Of a DNA stretch of 64,000 bases, positions 1 to 12,518 are shown piece by piece. Location of the stretch: the NCBI GenBank assembly GCA_963693365.1, contig CAVNZM010000012.1, positions 5,518,001-5,582,000 of the forward strand, in the 5' to 3' direction. The translations under genes and the position numbers were made by a program. Numbering within the stretch: the stretch's first letter is position 1; every line of letters starts with the position of its first letter. A model generated the notes under the pieces. It was not told the DNA's origin, searched no databases, and worked only from the letters and a program-made list of their open reading frames with translations. This stretch comes from Amoebidium appalachense (lineage: Eukaryota > Ichthyosporea).

Positions 1-137
1 GTTCACTGGCCTGTTACCATGCCTGGCACTGTTCCTGAACCCAGGCAACAACACCAGCTGCATAGGTGCGTAAGAGACGAGGGTAAGGGGGCCTGCACGG
101 TGCCGAGTGCCACACGGGGCTGACTGTTTTGCTGCAG

Positions 138-3100
138 TGGTGCCCACCAGCCAGCAGGCCGAACCCCTGATCCGGCTGGGTTGCCAGCTGGCGCAGCGCA
201 CACGGGTGCAGGATGGGCACCTGGAGGACCTGAGGGCCATGCTGGTGGATGCTAGGGCCTATGTAGAGGACTACCTGGACTCACATGACCTGGCTGCTCA
301 AGGTGCTTGGCCACGACACATACACATAGTGTGATGTGCATGTGCATGCCGCCATACACACTTACATGGCGTTACATATGAGAACACACAAAAACAGAAG
401 AGACACATATCGACCCACTACTTTCTGCAATATGTGCACACACGCAGAGGGAGACAATGCATGCAAATGCGCACATGTCAACCAGTCTTCATACTTGAGC
501 ACTCACAGAGAGAGACAACAAAAGCATTTGGATTTTTGGTCACCCGTCTTTTCTCTTGCACAGTAGCATACCAAGATCACAGCTGACCAATGATATGCAG
601 TGGACGAGGCCTTGGATGTGTGCCGCAAGAAGATCGGCACGGCCAAAGGTGCCGACTGCTTCAAGGGCATCCTGATCAAGGCCAAGGAGCGCAAAGGTAC
701 CCAGTGCGAGCATCCACCCAGTCTGTTCGCAGGGCCAGGGCTGACAGCTGAGTGGGATGCAGAGGGCCAGCGGCGTGCAGGGGCCATGGGCAATGGGGCA
801 GACGAGGAGCTGGCACCGACCATTGTGGAGCTACTGGACGAGTATGTGGAGATGCTGGCCACTGAGGTACCACCTGGCCCCACTCATATGCCCTGCCACG
901 GTGGCTGCATGCTGACTGGGCCCCAGGTGCAACCCGTGGTGGATGCCGAGCTGTCGGTGCTGACCGAGATCTTCCTGCGCCCCAATGAGCTGGCGGGAGT
1001 GGCCAGCGACCAGGACAAGGGCCCTGTCACATCGGCGGCACTGCTGCGGGCCCTCATAAAGCACGCAAAGGTAGTGTAGTCATCCCGGCCATGCACATGT
1101 TCTGAGATTGGGCTCTGTTAGTGGTGCATGTTTGGTTTGCACCGCATGCACAGTATCCCCAGCACCCGCTTATGTTTCATGTTTGGCCTCCTTCCCGACG
1201 CCGAGTTACAACCTCAAAAACACAAGATCCAGTTAGACATCGGAGAGAGAACAGACTGGAAAAGTGATGGTGATCAGCAATATAGAGGACTCTCGAAACC
1301 ATACAGTCTAAAGCCTTGCAACGCACAAACGTTGGCACAACAAGACCCTGCCTGAACGCCATGGCACTGGTGACTTTTGGCGATAGCTTCCTGAATACCC
1401 AGGAGTGACCAGACAACGTTCTTATTCTGGCCATTTTGACACTTGGAAGTGCTTGCTGTATTGCTCAAGAAATACAGGGTACGGCTGGAAGACCATCACC
1501 TTAACGGTATTGGCAACCAGCATACACTGTCAGCTCTGTGATGGTCTCTGCAACTTACAACTTCAGAATTGATCTTTTTGTTTATGTTTTTGAGACCTTG
1601 TCTATTCGTGCAGTTTGGAAAGGCTTAAGCACATTTAGTGTTCATTTTGATCAAAAGCTATCAGCAAGCCGTTTGACGTGGGGTCCAACCAGAATCACAC
1701 TACCAACAGGCCGTGATAGTGCAACGCACAAAAGTAAGGCACCAAGGCATGCACGTCAACACGGTAGAGCTAATATCGGTATATAGACCACACTGGGTTT
1801 CTGTACAATTTCGAAAGGGGAATGCTGGTGGCCAACCCGCCTGTCCTTTGTGTGGGGCAGCACCATGCCTGGGTGGTGCTAATTTGTCATGAGAACACCC
1901 TGCAGGAGCTGCAGGCCGACAACAAGCAGCTGTGTGCCACATTCCTGACCACCCTGGAGAAGCTCATGGACCCCCCCACATTCACCGTCTCAGGTGCCCC
2001 ACCCACCCACCCCATTGGGTGTGTATATGGTGGGGGCCTGTGCTTACTTCTGGTGCTGGCTGCAGGTAACGAGCTGCGCCACGAAGACTTCCTGCTATAC
2101 TTTGGCCATGGGGCCGTGACCGCATACCCAAAGGTGGCCCTACAGGAGCACCTGGACAATGTGCGTGCCACGTGAATGCATGGTCTTTTTTTTTTTTTTT
2201 TTTTTTTTTTAGGGGGGGGGGGGGGGGGAGGCTTAACGGTTGCTGAGGGGGGGTGCCACAGGCAGGGGGCACGGACCTTGTGGTGTCACTGGTCAACGGC
2301 AACGACGACACAGGCCTGTTTCTGGAGTGCATCCGCTTTGCCGTAGGCATGCTGGATGGCGGCAACACAAACATCCAGCGGGTGTGTGTCTCCTCCCCCT
2401 TGCTGGCGGCCACACAGGGGCCATGCTGACCTGATTCGCAGTCGTTCCACAGCCTGTTTCTGGACAAGCACCATGCGGCACACAAGTTCTTCAGAGAGAT
2501 CAACGAGCGCATGCGGCAGGCCCAGAAGAAAATCAAGAGCGGTGTGTACCTGCTGTGGCACTAAAGGGCCAAAGTGGGGTGCTGACGGGGCCATGCAGGG
2601 TTCGAATCCACGGCCACCATGTCGGCCCAGGCCATCCAGCAGGCAGCACTGCTCGAGGCCCTGCTGCGGTTCCTGCAGCTGCTGTGTGAGAACCACAATG
2701 CAGACCTGCAGGTGCACACCGTGCAGGGGGGGGGGGAGAGGGTAGGGGGTGGTGGTGCTGACTCGTTATGCAGAACTACATCCGGCACCAGAGCAACCAG
2801 CCCGTGTCGGCCAGCTTCAACCTGGTCCTTGCCACCCTGCAGTACCTCGACACTGTCTGTGGCGGCGCTGCTGCCGTAGGGCAACCCTGCAAGTTGAATG
2901 GGTTGCAGGCGGGAAAGGGTTACATGCTCATGATGATGGGCACGCAGGCAGGGGGCATCAAGCAGATGCGGGCACCGCTGATCAACCAGTGCCTGATCAC
3001 CCTGACTGAGTTCTGCCAGGGACCCTGCTTCAAGAACCAGGTGCCCCTCCCCACTAATCCGTGGTAATCTAGAAACCATGCAGGCCCCAGCACCTAGCCA

Positions 3101-3466
3101 TGTGCTATTGAGTGTGGAGCCAGGGTTCATCAGATATCAGGCACGGGGGATCACAGTAATTGACGGGTGTGCATGCAGGAGGTGATAGCAGCCAGCGATG
3201 CACACGGCATCGACATAGTGGGGACACTGGTGACCACAGACCTGCGTAAGGACGTCACCACGACCTATGCTGACCTGGCCTGGCAGCTGCAGCTCAAGGT
3301 GCCCCCCCATCTATGCCCCCTGGCCGCCTGGCCTGGCCCCATGTTGACTGTTGGGGCAGGACAATGCGGCCAAGCTGCTGCTGAGCATCATGGAGGGGCG
3401 CGACAGCAACGACCTGGCAGACAGGGTCAGCCTGGCCCTCGACCCCCAGGCTCTGGTACCTATACA

Positions 3467-3500
<34 letters not shown>

Positions 3501-6500
3501 CCCCTCCGCGGGTCCATGCATGGTCCGGCACTGACAGTGAGTGCAGCTGCATGCGGTGGTGGGCACCAAAATCCTACACTCGATGTGGCCCGAGGACCCC
3601 AGCGAGCAGGGCGGCATGAGTCCTGGGGACGTGCTTGCTGTGGGCCACAACGTCTACCTGCTGGCCTACACCCTGGCCCAGCACAACCCTATGCTGCAGC
3701 GTGCCCTGGTCCCTCGCCCACCCCCACGGCTGGCTGACGACCACCACCCGGCCAAGGTGCGTCTGCACGGTGGCCCTGCATGGCCAGGCCCTGGCTGGCA
3801 CTGACTAGGAGGTGTGGTGGCAGCTTGCGGGTGGGCCGTCAGTGGGTGGGGGCAGCAAGGCCAAGGCAGGGGCAGGCCCCAGCAAGCTATCACTTGCGCG
3901 AGAGCTGAGCCACAGTGCAAACGACATCTATGATGCCCTGCTGTACTTCCGCAACACCACGAGGCAGATCGAGGTGGTGCGAGACAACCACCTGGTCAGG
4001 GTGCGTGCCAACCCCATGGCTGGCTGCAGGGCCGGGCCAGGGCACTCATGGCGATAACGTGCAGGTGGCGTTTGCTGTGCCGGCGCTGGTCGAGTATCTG
4101 ACCGAGGCCAGCCGGGGGGAGCTCAAGGAGAAGATACAGCCAGACGAGCAGACCAGAAATGCCCCTGACTTCCAGTGCCGCAGTGCCGACCTGTACCATG
4201 AGGTGGGCCTGGACACTCTGATGGCTCACGCTTTTTTTTAAGAAAGGGGTGGCCGGATCAAATCGGCATGTCACATACAATAAATAATGACCTGTTTTAA
4301 AGCGTCATGGGATGCAGTCGGGTGGTTCTCGAACAAACAAGCAAAGATTTTCTGTATCTTTCCAAGGTACATACAAAACCCCAGAGAGTAGTTACGTTTT
4401 GGTGGGGATTCATTGGATCGGAGTCCCAGTTGCCGTCAGGGTTCCAGATCCAATTGGAGAAACCTGGCTGTTCTTTCCGTGTCAGTCTTTTGCAGCTCGT
4501 TGGCTCATTGGTGGTAGGAGGACTAAGGTGTGATTGGTGGTGTGGTCATGCCGTGCTCACGCCTTTGCTGCAGATGCTGTGGCAGCACCACCTGCAGAAG
4601 CAGCGGGTGCAGTTCTGGCTGGCCCGCAACCTGGAGCTGTGGCGCCGCTGGTCCTTCTGGCTGGCCGTGGCCATCAACCTGTGCATCGTCCTGGCCTTCC
4701 CCCTGCAGCGTCAGTGCCCCCCTGTGCACTGGGTGCCATGCAGGCCCCCTCTCACACTTTTGCATGTGCTGCAGAGCCAGCCCAGGACCAGCCCGAGGCA
4801 CCGTGGCCCGTGCTGCTGTGGCCCTTGCAGCTGTTGTCCTGCCGCACCGTGCTGCTGGGTATGTCCCCTGCCCATGAATGCGCCCGTACCCTGTGCATGT
4901 CCACAGCCTCTGCTGTGGCTGGCCACCGCATTGCACAGCCTGCACAGTGCCTGGCCCCGGGCTGCATGTGGTCTGCTTCACATTGGCCCGGCTGCACGGT
5001 GGCTGACTTGGGCACAGGGCTTGGCTGGCTGGAGCTAGTTGCAGCCACGCTGGTGCTGCTGGCCTATGTGGCCAGCTACGGCAGGGTGCTGCAGCACAAG
5101 GGCAGATTCCCCGACACCATGCTGGTCTACCATGCTTGCTTCCTGGCCACCACTGTGGCTGGCCTGTCCTTCGACAACTTCCTCTACAGGTGTGTGTGCC
5201 CTCTTAGCCTCTCCACACAGGCATGATTTGCTAGGTCGAAAAGCTCGGGGGTATCCGACTCCGACACCAGCAAGTTTGTGTTCTTATGTAGCATGAAGTT
5301 GATTTGTGCCCTTTCAGTCGCTGTTGAACTGCGGTAGAGTTGTTCAGGTTAGGTGGGCCACGCAGACAGATCAATTGGTGCCTGTGTGAGCAGGCCAAGG
5401 CATGGGCACTGACTGTGTTGCAGTGCGCTGCTGCTGGACCTGGTGGTGCGTGAGGACACCCTGCGCAACGTCATCACCAGCGTAACAAGGAACGGCATGT
5501 CCATTGTTCTTACTGCTGTATTTTCCCTGATCCTCATCTACATGTTTGCCATCGTGGGCTTCCTGTTCCTGCGCCAGGTGTGTGTCGGCTTGGCCTACCC
5601 CAGTGGCGGGGGTGCCCACTCTGACGGGGGGGCCTTGCAGGACTTTGTTGTGTCTGTGGGGGACACGGAGGAGCGGCTATGTGACAGCATGCTCATGTGC
5701 ATCGTGACCACGCTGAACCAGGGTGCGTACCCTGCATGCATGCATGCATGGCAGCTGTGGTGTCTGACGGCCAGGGGGGGGGGTGCAGGGCTGCGCAATG
5801 GGGGGGGCATTGGGGATGTGCTGCGCAACCGGTCCAAGGACGAGCCCCTGTACTATGCCCGGGTGCTGTACGACCTGGCCTTCTACTTCGTGCTGATCAT
5901 TATTGTGCTCAATCTGATCTTCGGTGTCATCATCGACACATTTGCTGACCTGCGCACAGAGAAGCAGGGCAAGGAGGTGTGTTGCATGCAGGAAGAGGGG
6001 GGAGGGGGGGGAAAGGGGCACGGCGGGGCAGGGCTGATTGGGGGATGGGGCCGCAGGACATGCTGCGCAATACATGTTTCATCTGCGGGCTGGGCCGGTC
6101 CTCGTTTGACAGTGTGCGCACGGTGACGTTTGAGCACCACGTGCAGCACGAGCACAACCTGTGGGACTACCTGGCCTTCCTCGTCCACCTGCGCATAAAG
6201 GTGTGTGCCCCTCCCTCCCCCCCCCCCCCCCCCCCCCCCACCCACCTACCCCCCAACCCCCACCCCCAACTCCCCACTCCCCTCCCACGCCCACGCCCAC
6301 CCCATGTGTCTCCATGTAGCCTGTCCGTGTATGCTGACTTAGGGCCCAGCCGTCGACCGAGTACACGGGGCCAGAGAGCTATGTGGCGGGTATGGTGGCT
6401 GCTGGGGACCCCGACTGGATGCCAAGGCACCAGGCCCTGTCTCTGGAGACCCACGGGGCTGGGGATGACTCAAAGCTGGCAGCAATGGCTGCAAGGGTGG

Positions 6501-6948
6501 AGGGCCTGGAGGCATCCCTGGCTGATATGCACAGCCTGCTGGTGTGTGCATGGTCATATGCTCATGTTAGCACACACGTGCTTGTGTGTGCATGCTCCTG
6601 TTAGCACACACGTGCTTGTGTGTGCATGCTCATGTTAGCACACACGTGTGTGGTCCATGTGCTGACAGGTGGCCATTGCAGACCGCCATGCACGGCACCC
6701 TCAAGAAGGCCCTGAGGGACCGCCCAGGCCTGCCGTCTGCCCGGGCATCCATCTCGGGGTTCCCTCACCGCAGCCTGGTGGTGGGTGCTGCCCGTGCCTG
6801 TGTGTACATGCCTGCATGCCCATGTGCTGACCCCTCCTCCTCCCCCCCCCCCCCCCTCCTACCCCCCCAGGGCTGGCAGGATGTGGGGCACCTGTCTGTC
6901 AGCCCAGAAACCAGATCTGGGCCCAGCCTCATGCAGCCCATGCCTTAG
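138..6948 (+). CDS. ITPR: Inositol 1,4,5-trisphosphate receptor, 3' portion (multi-exon, 5' end outside the window)
   Basis: This is an IP3-gated calcium release channel of the ER membrane. Exons with GT-AG borders and matching phases: 138-302, 601-696, 748-866, 927-1070, 1906-1993, 2066-2160, 2262-2381, 2442-2541, 2599-2711, 2774-3040 (possible internal 72-nt intron), 3179-3298, 3360-3455, 3547-3756, 3824-4000, 4065-4202, 4574-4709, 4775-4858, about 4880-5189, 5424-5577, 5641-5722, 5789-5976, 6057-6200, 6350-6541, 6682-6780, 6871-6948 (stop TAG). Family landmarks in order: GGNTNIQ, the RIH-associated segment [13 protein letters not shown] and [15 protein letters not shown], several membrane segments, the filter GGGIGD (vertebrates GGGVGD), the pore helix [16 protein letters not shown], the zinc-finger-like CFICG...H...H, and EYTGPESYV followed by a short coiled tail. 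The exon around 4880-5040 has ambiguous frame. The N-terminal ligand-binding core lies before position 1. Confidence 0.95.
1071..1905 (+). other. 835-bp intron of the IP3 receptor gene
   Basis: This non-coding stretch lies between the exon ending in ALIKHAK and the exon starting [10 protein letters not shown], a join that fits the family sequence. It is less GC-rich than the flanking exons, and I see no conserved ORF or RNA gene in it. Confidence 0.7.
2186..2228. repeat. Compound homopolymer T25-A-G17
   Basis: This tract lies in an IP3 receptor intron: a run of T directly followed by a run of G. It is the first of many tracts in the window with the same order (T then G, or C then A on the given strand). 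Confidence 0.95.
4203..4573 (+). other. 371-bp intron of the IP3 receptor gene
   Basis: Non-coding stretch between the regulatory-domain exon (ending LYHE) and the first membrane exon (starting [10 protein letters not shown]). Nothing else is recognisable in it. Confidence 0.6.
6545..6655. repeat. Short tandem repeat, about 35-bp unit, three copies
   Basis: Three near-identical units containing ATGTTAGCACACACGTGC lie in the penultimate-region intron of the IP3 receptor gene. Confidence 0.8.
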
Positions 6949-8709
6949 TGCTGGGGTGGGTGCACTGCACGCAATATGCGTATGATAGGGCCACAGGCTG
7001 GCCATGTGTATAGTGGGCCCTGGTGGCCGAAGGAATGAATGACGGCCTGCCCACCGTGTGTGGGCGGCATATGAGAATGTGGGTGTGCATGTAATATTGT
7101 ACGTGCCTGCCAGATGTGTGGCCAAGCGTGCACACGGCCACATGGGAGGTGCATGTCGCCAGCACCACACGGCCAAACCAGCATACACTTACGGCACATA
7201 GGACTGCCGATATTCTAACGATGTAACATCCCCTAAAAGTGCTTTTCTGTCGTACATGTATTCCCTGAACACTTATTTTCTATCCTATGTTGTCCTGGAA
7301 AAATAATCCTGCAGGCAGCGTTGGTGCCTCCACTGGGCGTCAAAGTTGGAGTCGAGCGGCCAGGCAATGTAAGAATACTAAGCTTTTACGGTTGCCGCGC
7401 CACAAAGAACTTAAAAAGTCGCTCCAAAAATGGGTGGCTTGTAAATGTGGAACACCGACCACCATGCTGGCCAGGCCACGGGCACGGCCAAATGTGCACG
7501 GCCACCCAGTAACAGGCGGCACATGCCGGGCGATAGGGTTATGCATTAGCCACTGGCCAGTACACTACGTGTGTTAACCCCATTTGAGAACGGAACATAC
7601 GAGGATAAGATGCGGCCAATGGATAACCCCCTTTTAATTTGGTTCGAGTCACTGTTCCCGTAGCATATGAATGCGTGTGTGTGTGTGCCCAATGGTGTTG
7701 TAGGTGTGCACGTGGCGGTACAAAGGGACGGGGAAAGAGGGAGGGGAAGGGGTTGGTTGGGGGGGTCTTGTGACACCGGCGGGTGGGTCTCTGGGCAATG
7801 CATTGGGCTAGTGCCCAGGAGGAATTTAAGGGGGGGGGGGGGGGGGGGGGGGGGGGGAGGGATGAATAGACCTATAGACGCTATAGATGTACGTACGTAC
7901 CATGCACTCAGCCCCACCCCCTCCTCCTTCCCCCGCCCGCCCGCCCTCCCCCGGCCCAACACCTCTTCCATCTTCCCCATCCTTACCGGGGAAGGGGTGA
8001 AAGGCGGGAGTTGCCAGAGGGAGCGTGTGTGTGCTGGGGGGGGGGGGGGGGGGGCACTGAGAAAAAATGCAGGCAAATGCATGGTCTAGCTAATTCTTTC
8101 CTAATTTACATATGTACGTATGCTTCATAGTATTACCACTTGGGATGTGGCGAGAAAAGGCCCAGATACACAGCCACGCATTTTTCCGGCACCGTTAGCC
8201 CTGAAAAGCCAAACGTTAGCAAAATACTACTATAGAATAACAATGCCTGCAATCATGGATACGTAAATGATACGGTTTGGTTCCATTGACTCTATGCACA
8301 TGTGCATGCAGAAAACACACGAACACCAATTGCAGATGGCGCTCCAACTATGGGCGACCTCCATGCAACCATTAATTAAGTGTCTTGTATCATTGGCAGA
8401 CATCCACAGTACACAACAGTATGGGTCTTCAGTGACGGGCCATTATTTGCAGCCAGTGACTTAACCATTTATGACGGACCGTTACATGTATACTTGTGAC
8501 GTGTCTACGTGATTATGATTCATAATTCATCCAGGATAGCAATACCAATTTCTACAGCACATGTTTTTCAAATGTTCTCCGGTGCAAAGTGGCTTGTGCT
8601 TTCATCATCCTTTCACCCCCGTCTTCTTGGTTTTCTTCGTGAAGGTTGGAAATGCTGTATAGGTTGTTTATCTTTAACATTTTAAGTGTACTCCCCCCCC
8701 TCCCCCCCC

Positions 8710-8741
<32 letters not shown>

Positions 8742-8746
8742 TTAAC
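6949..8746. other. Intergenic spacer between IP3 receptor and RBR sequence
   Basis: No supportable gene. It holds a degenerate GC-rich stretch with repeated ggcc/catgtg motifs (about 7000-7200), a G28 run (about 7830-7857), another G run near 8037-8054, a more AT-rich part (8090-8690) and a C-rich block (8693-8740) directly before the RBR sequence. Confidence 0.6.
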
Positions 8747-9926
8747 CAGACGTTGTGGCGTCAGCAGCCACCAGCACAGCCACCCAAACCCACGACGACA
8801 GCCCAGTGTGCCCCGTGTGCACGTGCAATGTGGGTGGCCCCGGCTACGTGCTAGCTGGCTGTGGCCACGGCTACTGCCCCCCCTGTGCCCAGCACATGCT
8901 GCTGGCCCCATCCCCCACCTACCCCCTGGCCTGTGTGGCCGAGGGCTGTGCCAGCCCCGTGCCCCTGACCAGTCTGTGGACCTGGTTGGGTTGGGGGGGC
9001 TGGCAGCCCACAGCCAGGCCGCATTCGGAGCCTACATGGCCAAACACACAGACACCCTGCGCTTCTGCGTCACCCCGGACTGTCCTGAGCTGGGCCTATG
9101 CCCTTAAACCCCCCCCCCCACCCCCCCCCCCAACCCCCCCCCCGCCGGCCCTCCCGTCGCCCCCTCTTCACCCCCGTGGCTGCATTCCACCCGCCATCCT
9201 TGTTCGTTTTCTCTCACTCCGCCATGTTGCCCTGTTGTGGCCAGTGGCAAAATGAAGCCCCAGGTGCAGGGCCGACCTGCTGTGATGTGCATAGTACTGA
9301 GGGTGGGTGCAGCTGTACCGGGCAGGCCAGGGGCCACGGCTGTGCCCAGGCTGCCTGCAGACCCTATGCACCAGCTGCCATGTGGCCTACCACGAGGGCC
9401 TGACATGCGCCCAGCACAAGGTGCTTGCCCTCATGCACCCACCGGATAATTGCTTGACTTGGCTTTTCTAGATCTACGTGGTGTGGCCGTGCTGGGTGTG
9501 AAGCGCAGGTGTATCTGTGTGTTTATCTGCACAGGGGCTTGTGCATGCTCGTGTCCTCGTGTGTGTCTCTCAGCCTTTGGCGCCAATTTCTTTTTATTAT
9601 TATCTGCTTTTATGTGCTTTTGTTAACCTACTTTTGAGTGGGCGGTGGGCTATCGTAGCCATATGTAGGATGTCTGCCTGCTGATTGGTTGCTTGTCTGC
9701 AGGATGGTATGGAGCCTGATGACGTGGCCCTCGAGATGTGGCGGCAGCAGGTGTGGGCCAAGCCCTGCCCCCGCTGCCATCGCTGATTTAGAAGAGCTCA
9801 GGCTGCAACCACATGACATGTGCCCTGTGCAGGGCCCACATCTGCTGGGTGTGCCTGGCCGTGTTTGACTCGGGCAGCCCCGTATACGAGCACATGCGCA
9901 GGGTTCATGGTGGCATAGGGCTCTAG
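8747..9926 (+). pseudogene. RBR-type (RING1-IBR-RING2) E3 ubiquitin ligase sequence, probably disabled
   Basis: Three coding blocks match the RBR order. Block 1 (8747 to about 9095) has a RING1 pattern CPVC...CGHGYCPPC, then the start of the IBR (AFGAYMAKHTDTLRFCVTPDC). Block 2 (about 9313-9420) has the IBR end with CPGC...CTSC...HEGLTC. Block 3 (about 9703-9926) has RING2 with KPCPRCH, SSGCNHMTCALC, the ICWVC catalytic region and a terminal EHMRRVHGG. Two breaks are visible. The frame changes by one base near 8984, between CASPVPL and the following VDLVGLGG. Near 9785-9792 a base is missing and an in-frame TAG sits where the family has W-I-(E/Q)-K before SSGCNH. No upstream start or ubiquitin-like domain is seen. 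Sequencing or assembly error is possible, but two separate lesions favour a pseudogene. The arrangement recalls DEAH-RBR or ARIH-like proteins, and the subfamily is not resolved. Confidence 0.75.
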
Positions 9927-10092
9927 GCACCTGCCATGCCATCTGGATTGATTTATAGTGCAACACACTGGAAACAATACATTGGTATCTACGTCTGAGC
10001 TTCGATCCTACTTGTATCGGGTTGGGCAGTGGGAAAACTGTGAATTTGCAATGTAGCCGTGTGTGTGTGTCGTGAGTGGGTGGGTGGGTGGG

Positions 10093-10130
<38 letters not shown>

Positions 10131-11887
10131 TGGATACTTTAACATTTAGCAATGCATTTAACTGTGTTACAGGGCGATGTACACAGTACAGGAGCACGGA
10201 ACTGTGCAACACATGCAGCGGCTCTTACGAGGAATGACACACACTCTCTGTATATATTGAGATTTGAAAGGGCACAGGGTGCATGAGTTGGAGGCCATGT
10301 ATCTGCAATAATTTATGTATGTGGTGTGCACTTGGTGCTGTCGTATTGCCAACACGGCCGTGGGGACTTTATTTTTATTTTATTTTATTTTTATTTTTTT
10401 AATTTTTTTTTTTTTTTTGGGGGGGGGGGGGGGGAGGGGGGGGGGGGGGGGGGGGTGCATACCACGTGTGTGTTGCAGTACTGTTTGCGCCCGCCTGTGA
10501 CTGCACGGCCATCACACCGACTATCAGCAAACTCTATGTTGCATGCTAGAGATCCCTGAATATTAAAATAAGAATTACTGATATGAGCGCCGTGACACCC
10601 AATGTTGGGATGGGTCCACGTTAACGAGAGACACGTTCCTTTAAGCTCGGCATATAATAGCCTCCGCCGGGGCGTACAAGCTCTTGCAGCACCATTCATC
10701 CCCATTCCGGATATCCCCCCAGATGAAAAGTGACTGTGATCTGTGTTTGTGCAAGTCACACTTGACTCACATACGGACTGAGGAGTGTGCACGTGATCTA
10801 CTGTGCAAAATAGAGCATGCCAGGCAGTGCGCTCTAGGCCAATCAATAGTCAATTTGTTATCGGTCTATTTCCGTTTAGCAACACAACACAGTAGGAAAT
10901 GATAACCGGTCCAAGCTCCTCACTAGTTACCAAATATGATGTATGTCTCGCCGACTTGCCTTTGTTGGAATATACAACACCAATATCACTATTATTATTG
11001 CTAAGTATATTCTACTAGTGCTAGTTCGTTGTCTATCTGCTTATTTAGCGAGTCATGTAATTATGCGCTCCGCATTCGACAGAGGCTGACCGGATCAGTC
11101 TAAGAAGTGTATTAATTTGATTACGGCATCCCTTTCTGCATGACAGGAAGCTGTGCCATAGACTCACACTCGTGTTTCAAGCATGTTTCTCACTCGGTGA
11201 GACCCAGATTTTCACTTCCCCCTTCCCCCGGCCCTGTAAACAGTTGGACTGGTTAGGATAAGGCGGAGTACAACTGAATCAAAATAAAGACAGAGAACGG
11301 GTAGAAAGGCACACGCGGCCAGGTTGCTTTTACTATGGGCCGACTCAGTCTGTCTCAGACTTCACTGAAGTGATCCCCGTACTGGGACGACTTTGTTATA
11401 TAGTATAGCCCCCACTGGCAGGTTTCGGATCAAGGCCCAGGATTGGTTCATCCGCGGCCAGCGCGGGTGGCAACATACCATTCGTGATTCTTGTGCGGTC
11501 CGAGCCAGTCAGACCTTCGTCCTATTTATGCAAACCTCTTATTGCAATTGGTCCACTTCGTTTATGTGGTATGCAGCAATAGAATCATAAATGGTTCAAT
11601 TCTTAGGTGACCGTCAGAGTGAGTCCTATTGGTGCGGACATAACAGTATTTATGTGATATTCATGACAAAGCACGAATCGTGTGGTAGTAGATCACATTC
11701 TTTAGTAAACATGTACAGTTCATGTGTACAGTTGTTTACACCCCCCCGCCTCGCCCCCCAAACACACACACGCGCGCACACACATACACCCTGCCCCTCC
11801 TCCCATCCTCTGACACCACCTCAGACAACCAAACTGACCTCAGGCTCCAACATACATGTTCCGAATGATGGGCCAACATAGAAAGAG

Positions 11888-11928
<41 letters not shown>

Positions 11929-12518
11929 TACCCCCCCACAGACACACTTGTCCAGTCAGACACACCACACTTAACCTTGATGATTGGTTAAAGCACGGCA
12001 ACACATGAAAACTAAAGTAAATTAATGAAGTCTGATCACCTATGTCAACCCAAGTGTAGCCTAAGTGTGTTACCGTCCAATCAACACATATAAGTAACAC
12101 AAATCTACCTAACATGTATTAGTAGAAAAGAAATACGATTATACATATGAAAACAAGGAGAGAAAGAAAAGAAATTAAAGAAGGAGAAAGAGAAAGCTTA
12201 AGGAGACTGAGAGCATAGATCAACAAACAAGATAGCAATACTAAAAATAACTAAAGATATTTATGTACACACAAACATGTACACGTCTCTCCCTGAGTGG
12301 GTGGATCCGTGTACACACATGTTAATATTCTAATCGATATTGCAACACACGATTAAAGCCAATACAACACGTTTACAAGTATACAAGCATATCGGAGATT
12401 GATGCCACACTTTTCGCACAAGGAGTGTCGCCTTTACACTAAGTACATGAACTAAAACATAACACAAACTGAAAAGATCTTACCTAATGTAGATACTACG
12501 TACTACAACATTGCTGCT
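9927..12518. other. Spacer with long homopolymers and an AT-rich block
   Basis: No gene could be supported. The spacer contains a G34 run (10096-10129), a T then G compound tract (about 10401-10455), an AT-rich, microsatellite-poor block (about 10560-12500) and a C41 run (about 11888-11928). The AT-rich block differs in composition from the GC-rich gene regions and abuts the truncated copia reverse transcriptase, so it may contain decayed transposon DNA. Confidence 0.5.

Noticed and set aside
2599-2612. tRNA T-loop-like GGTTCGAATCC
   Set aside because: The T-stem does not pair and there is no anticodon or D arm. The sequence is the start of an IP3 receptor exon ([11 protein letters not shown]).
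4285-4290. AATAAA-like signal after AATAAATAATG near 4280 as an IP3 receptor poly(A) site
   Set aside because: Membrane-domain exons continue for another 2.6 kb, so the signal lies inside an intron.
7546-8082. Pro/Gly-rich frames across G and C runs
   Set aside because: Products of homopolymer translation (poly-Pro/poly-Gly), with no conserved sequence.
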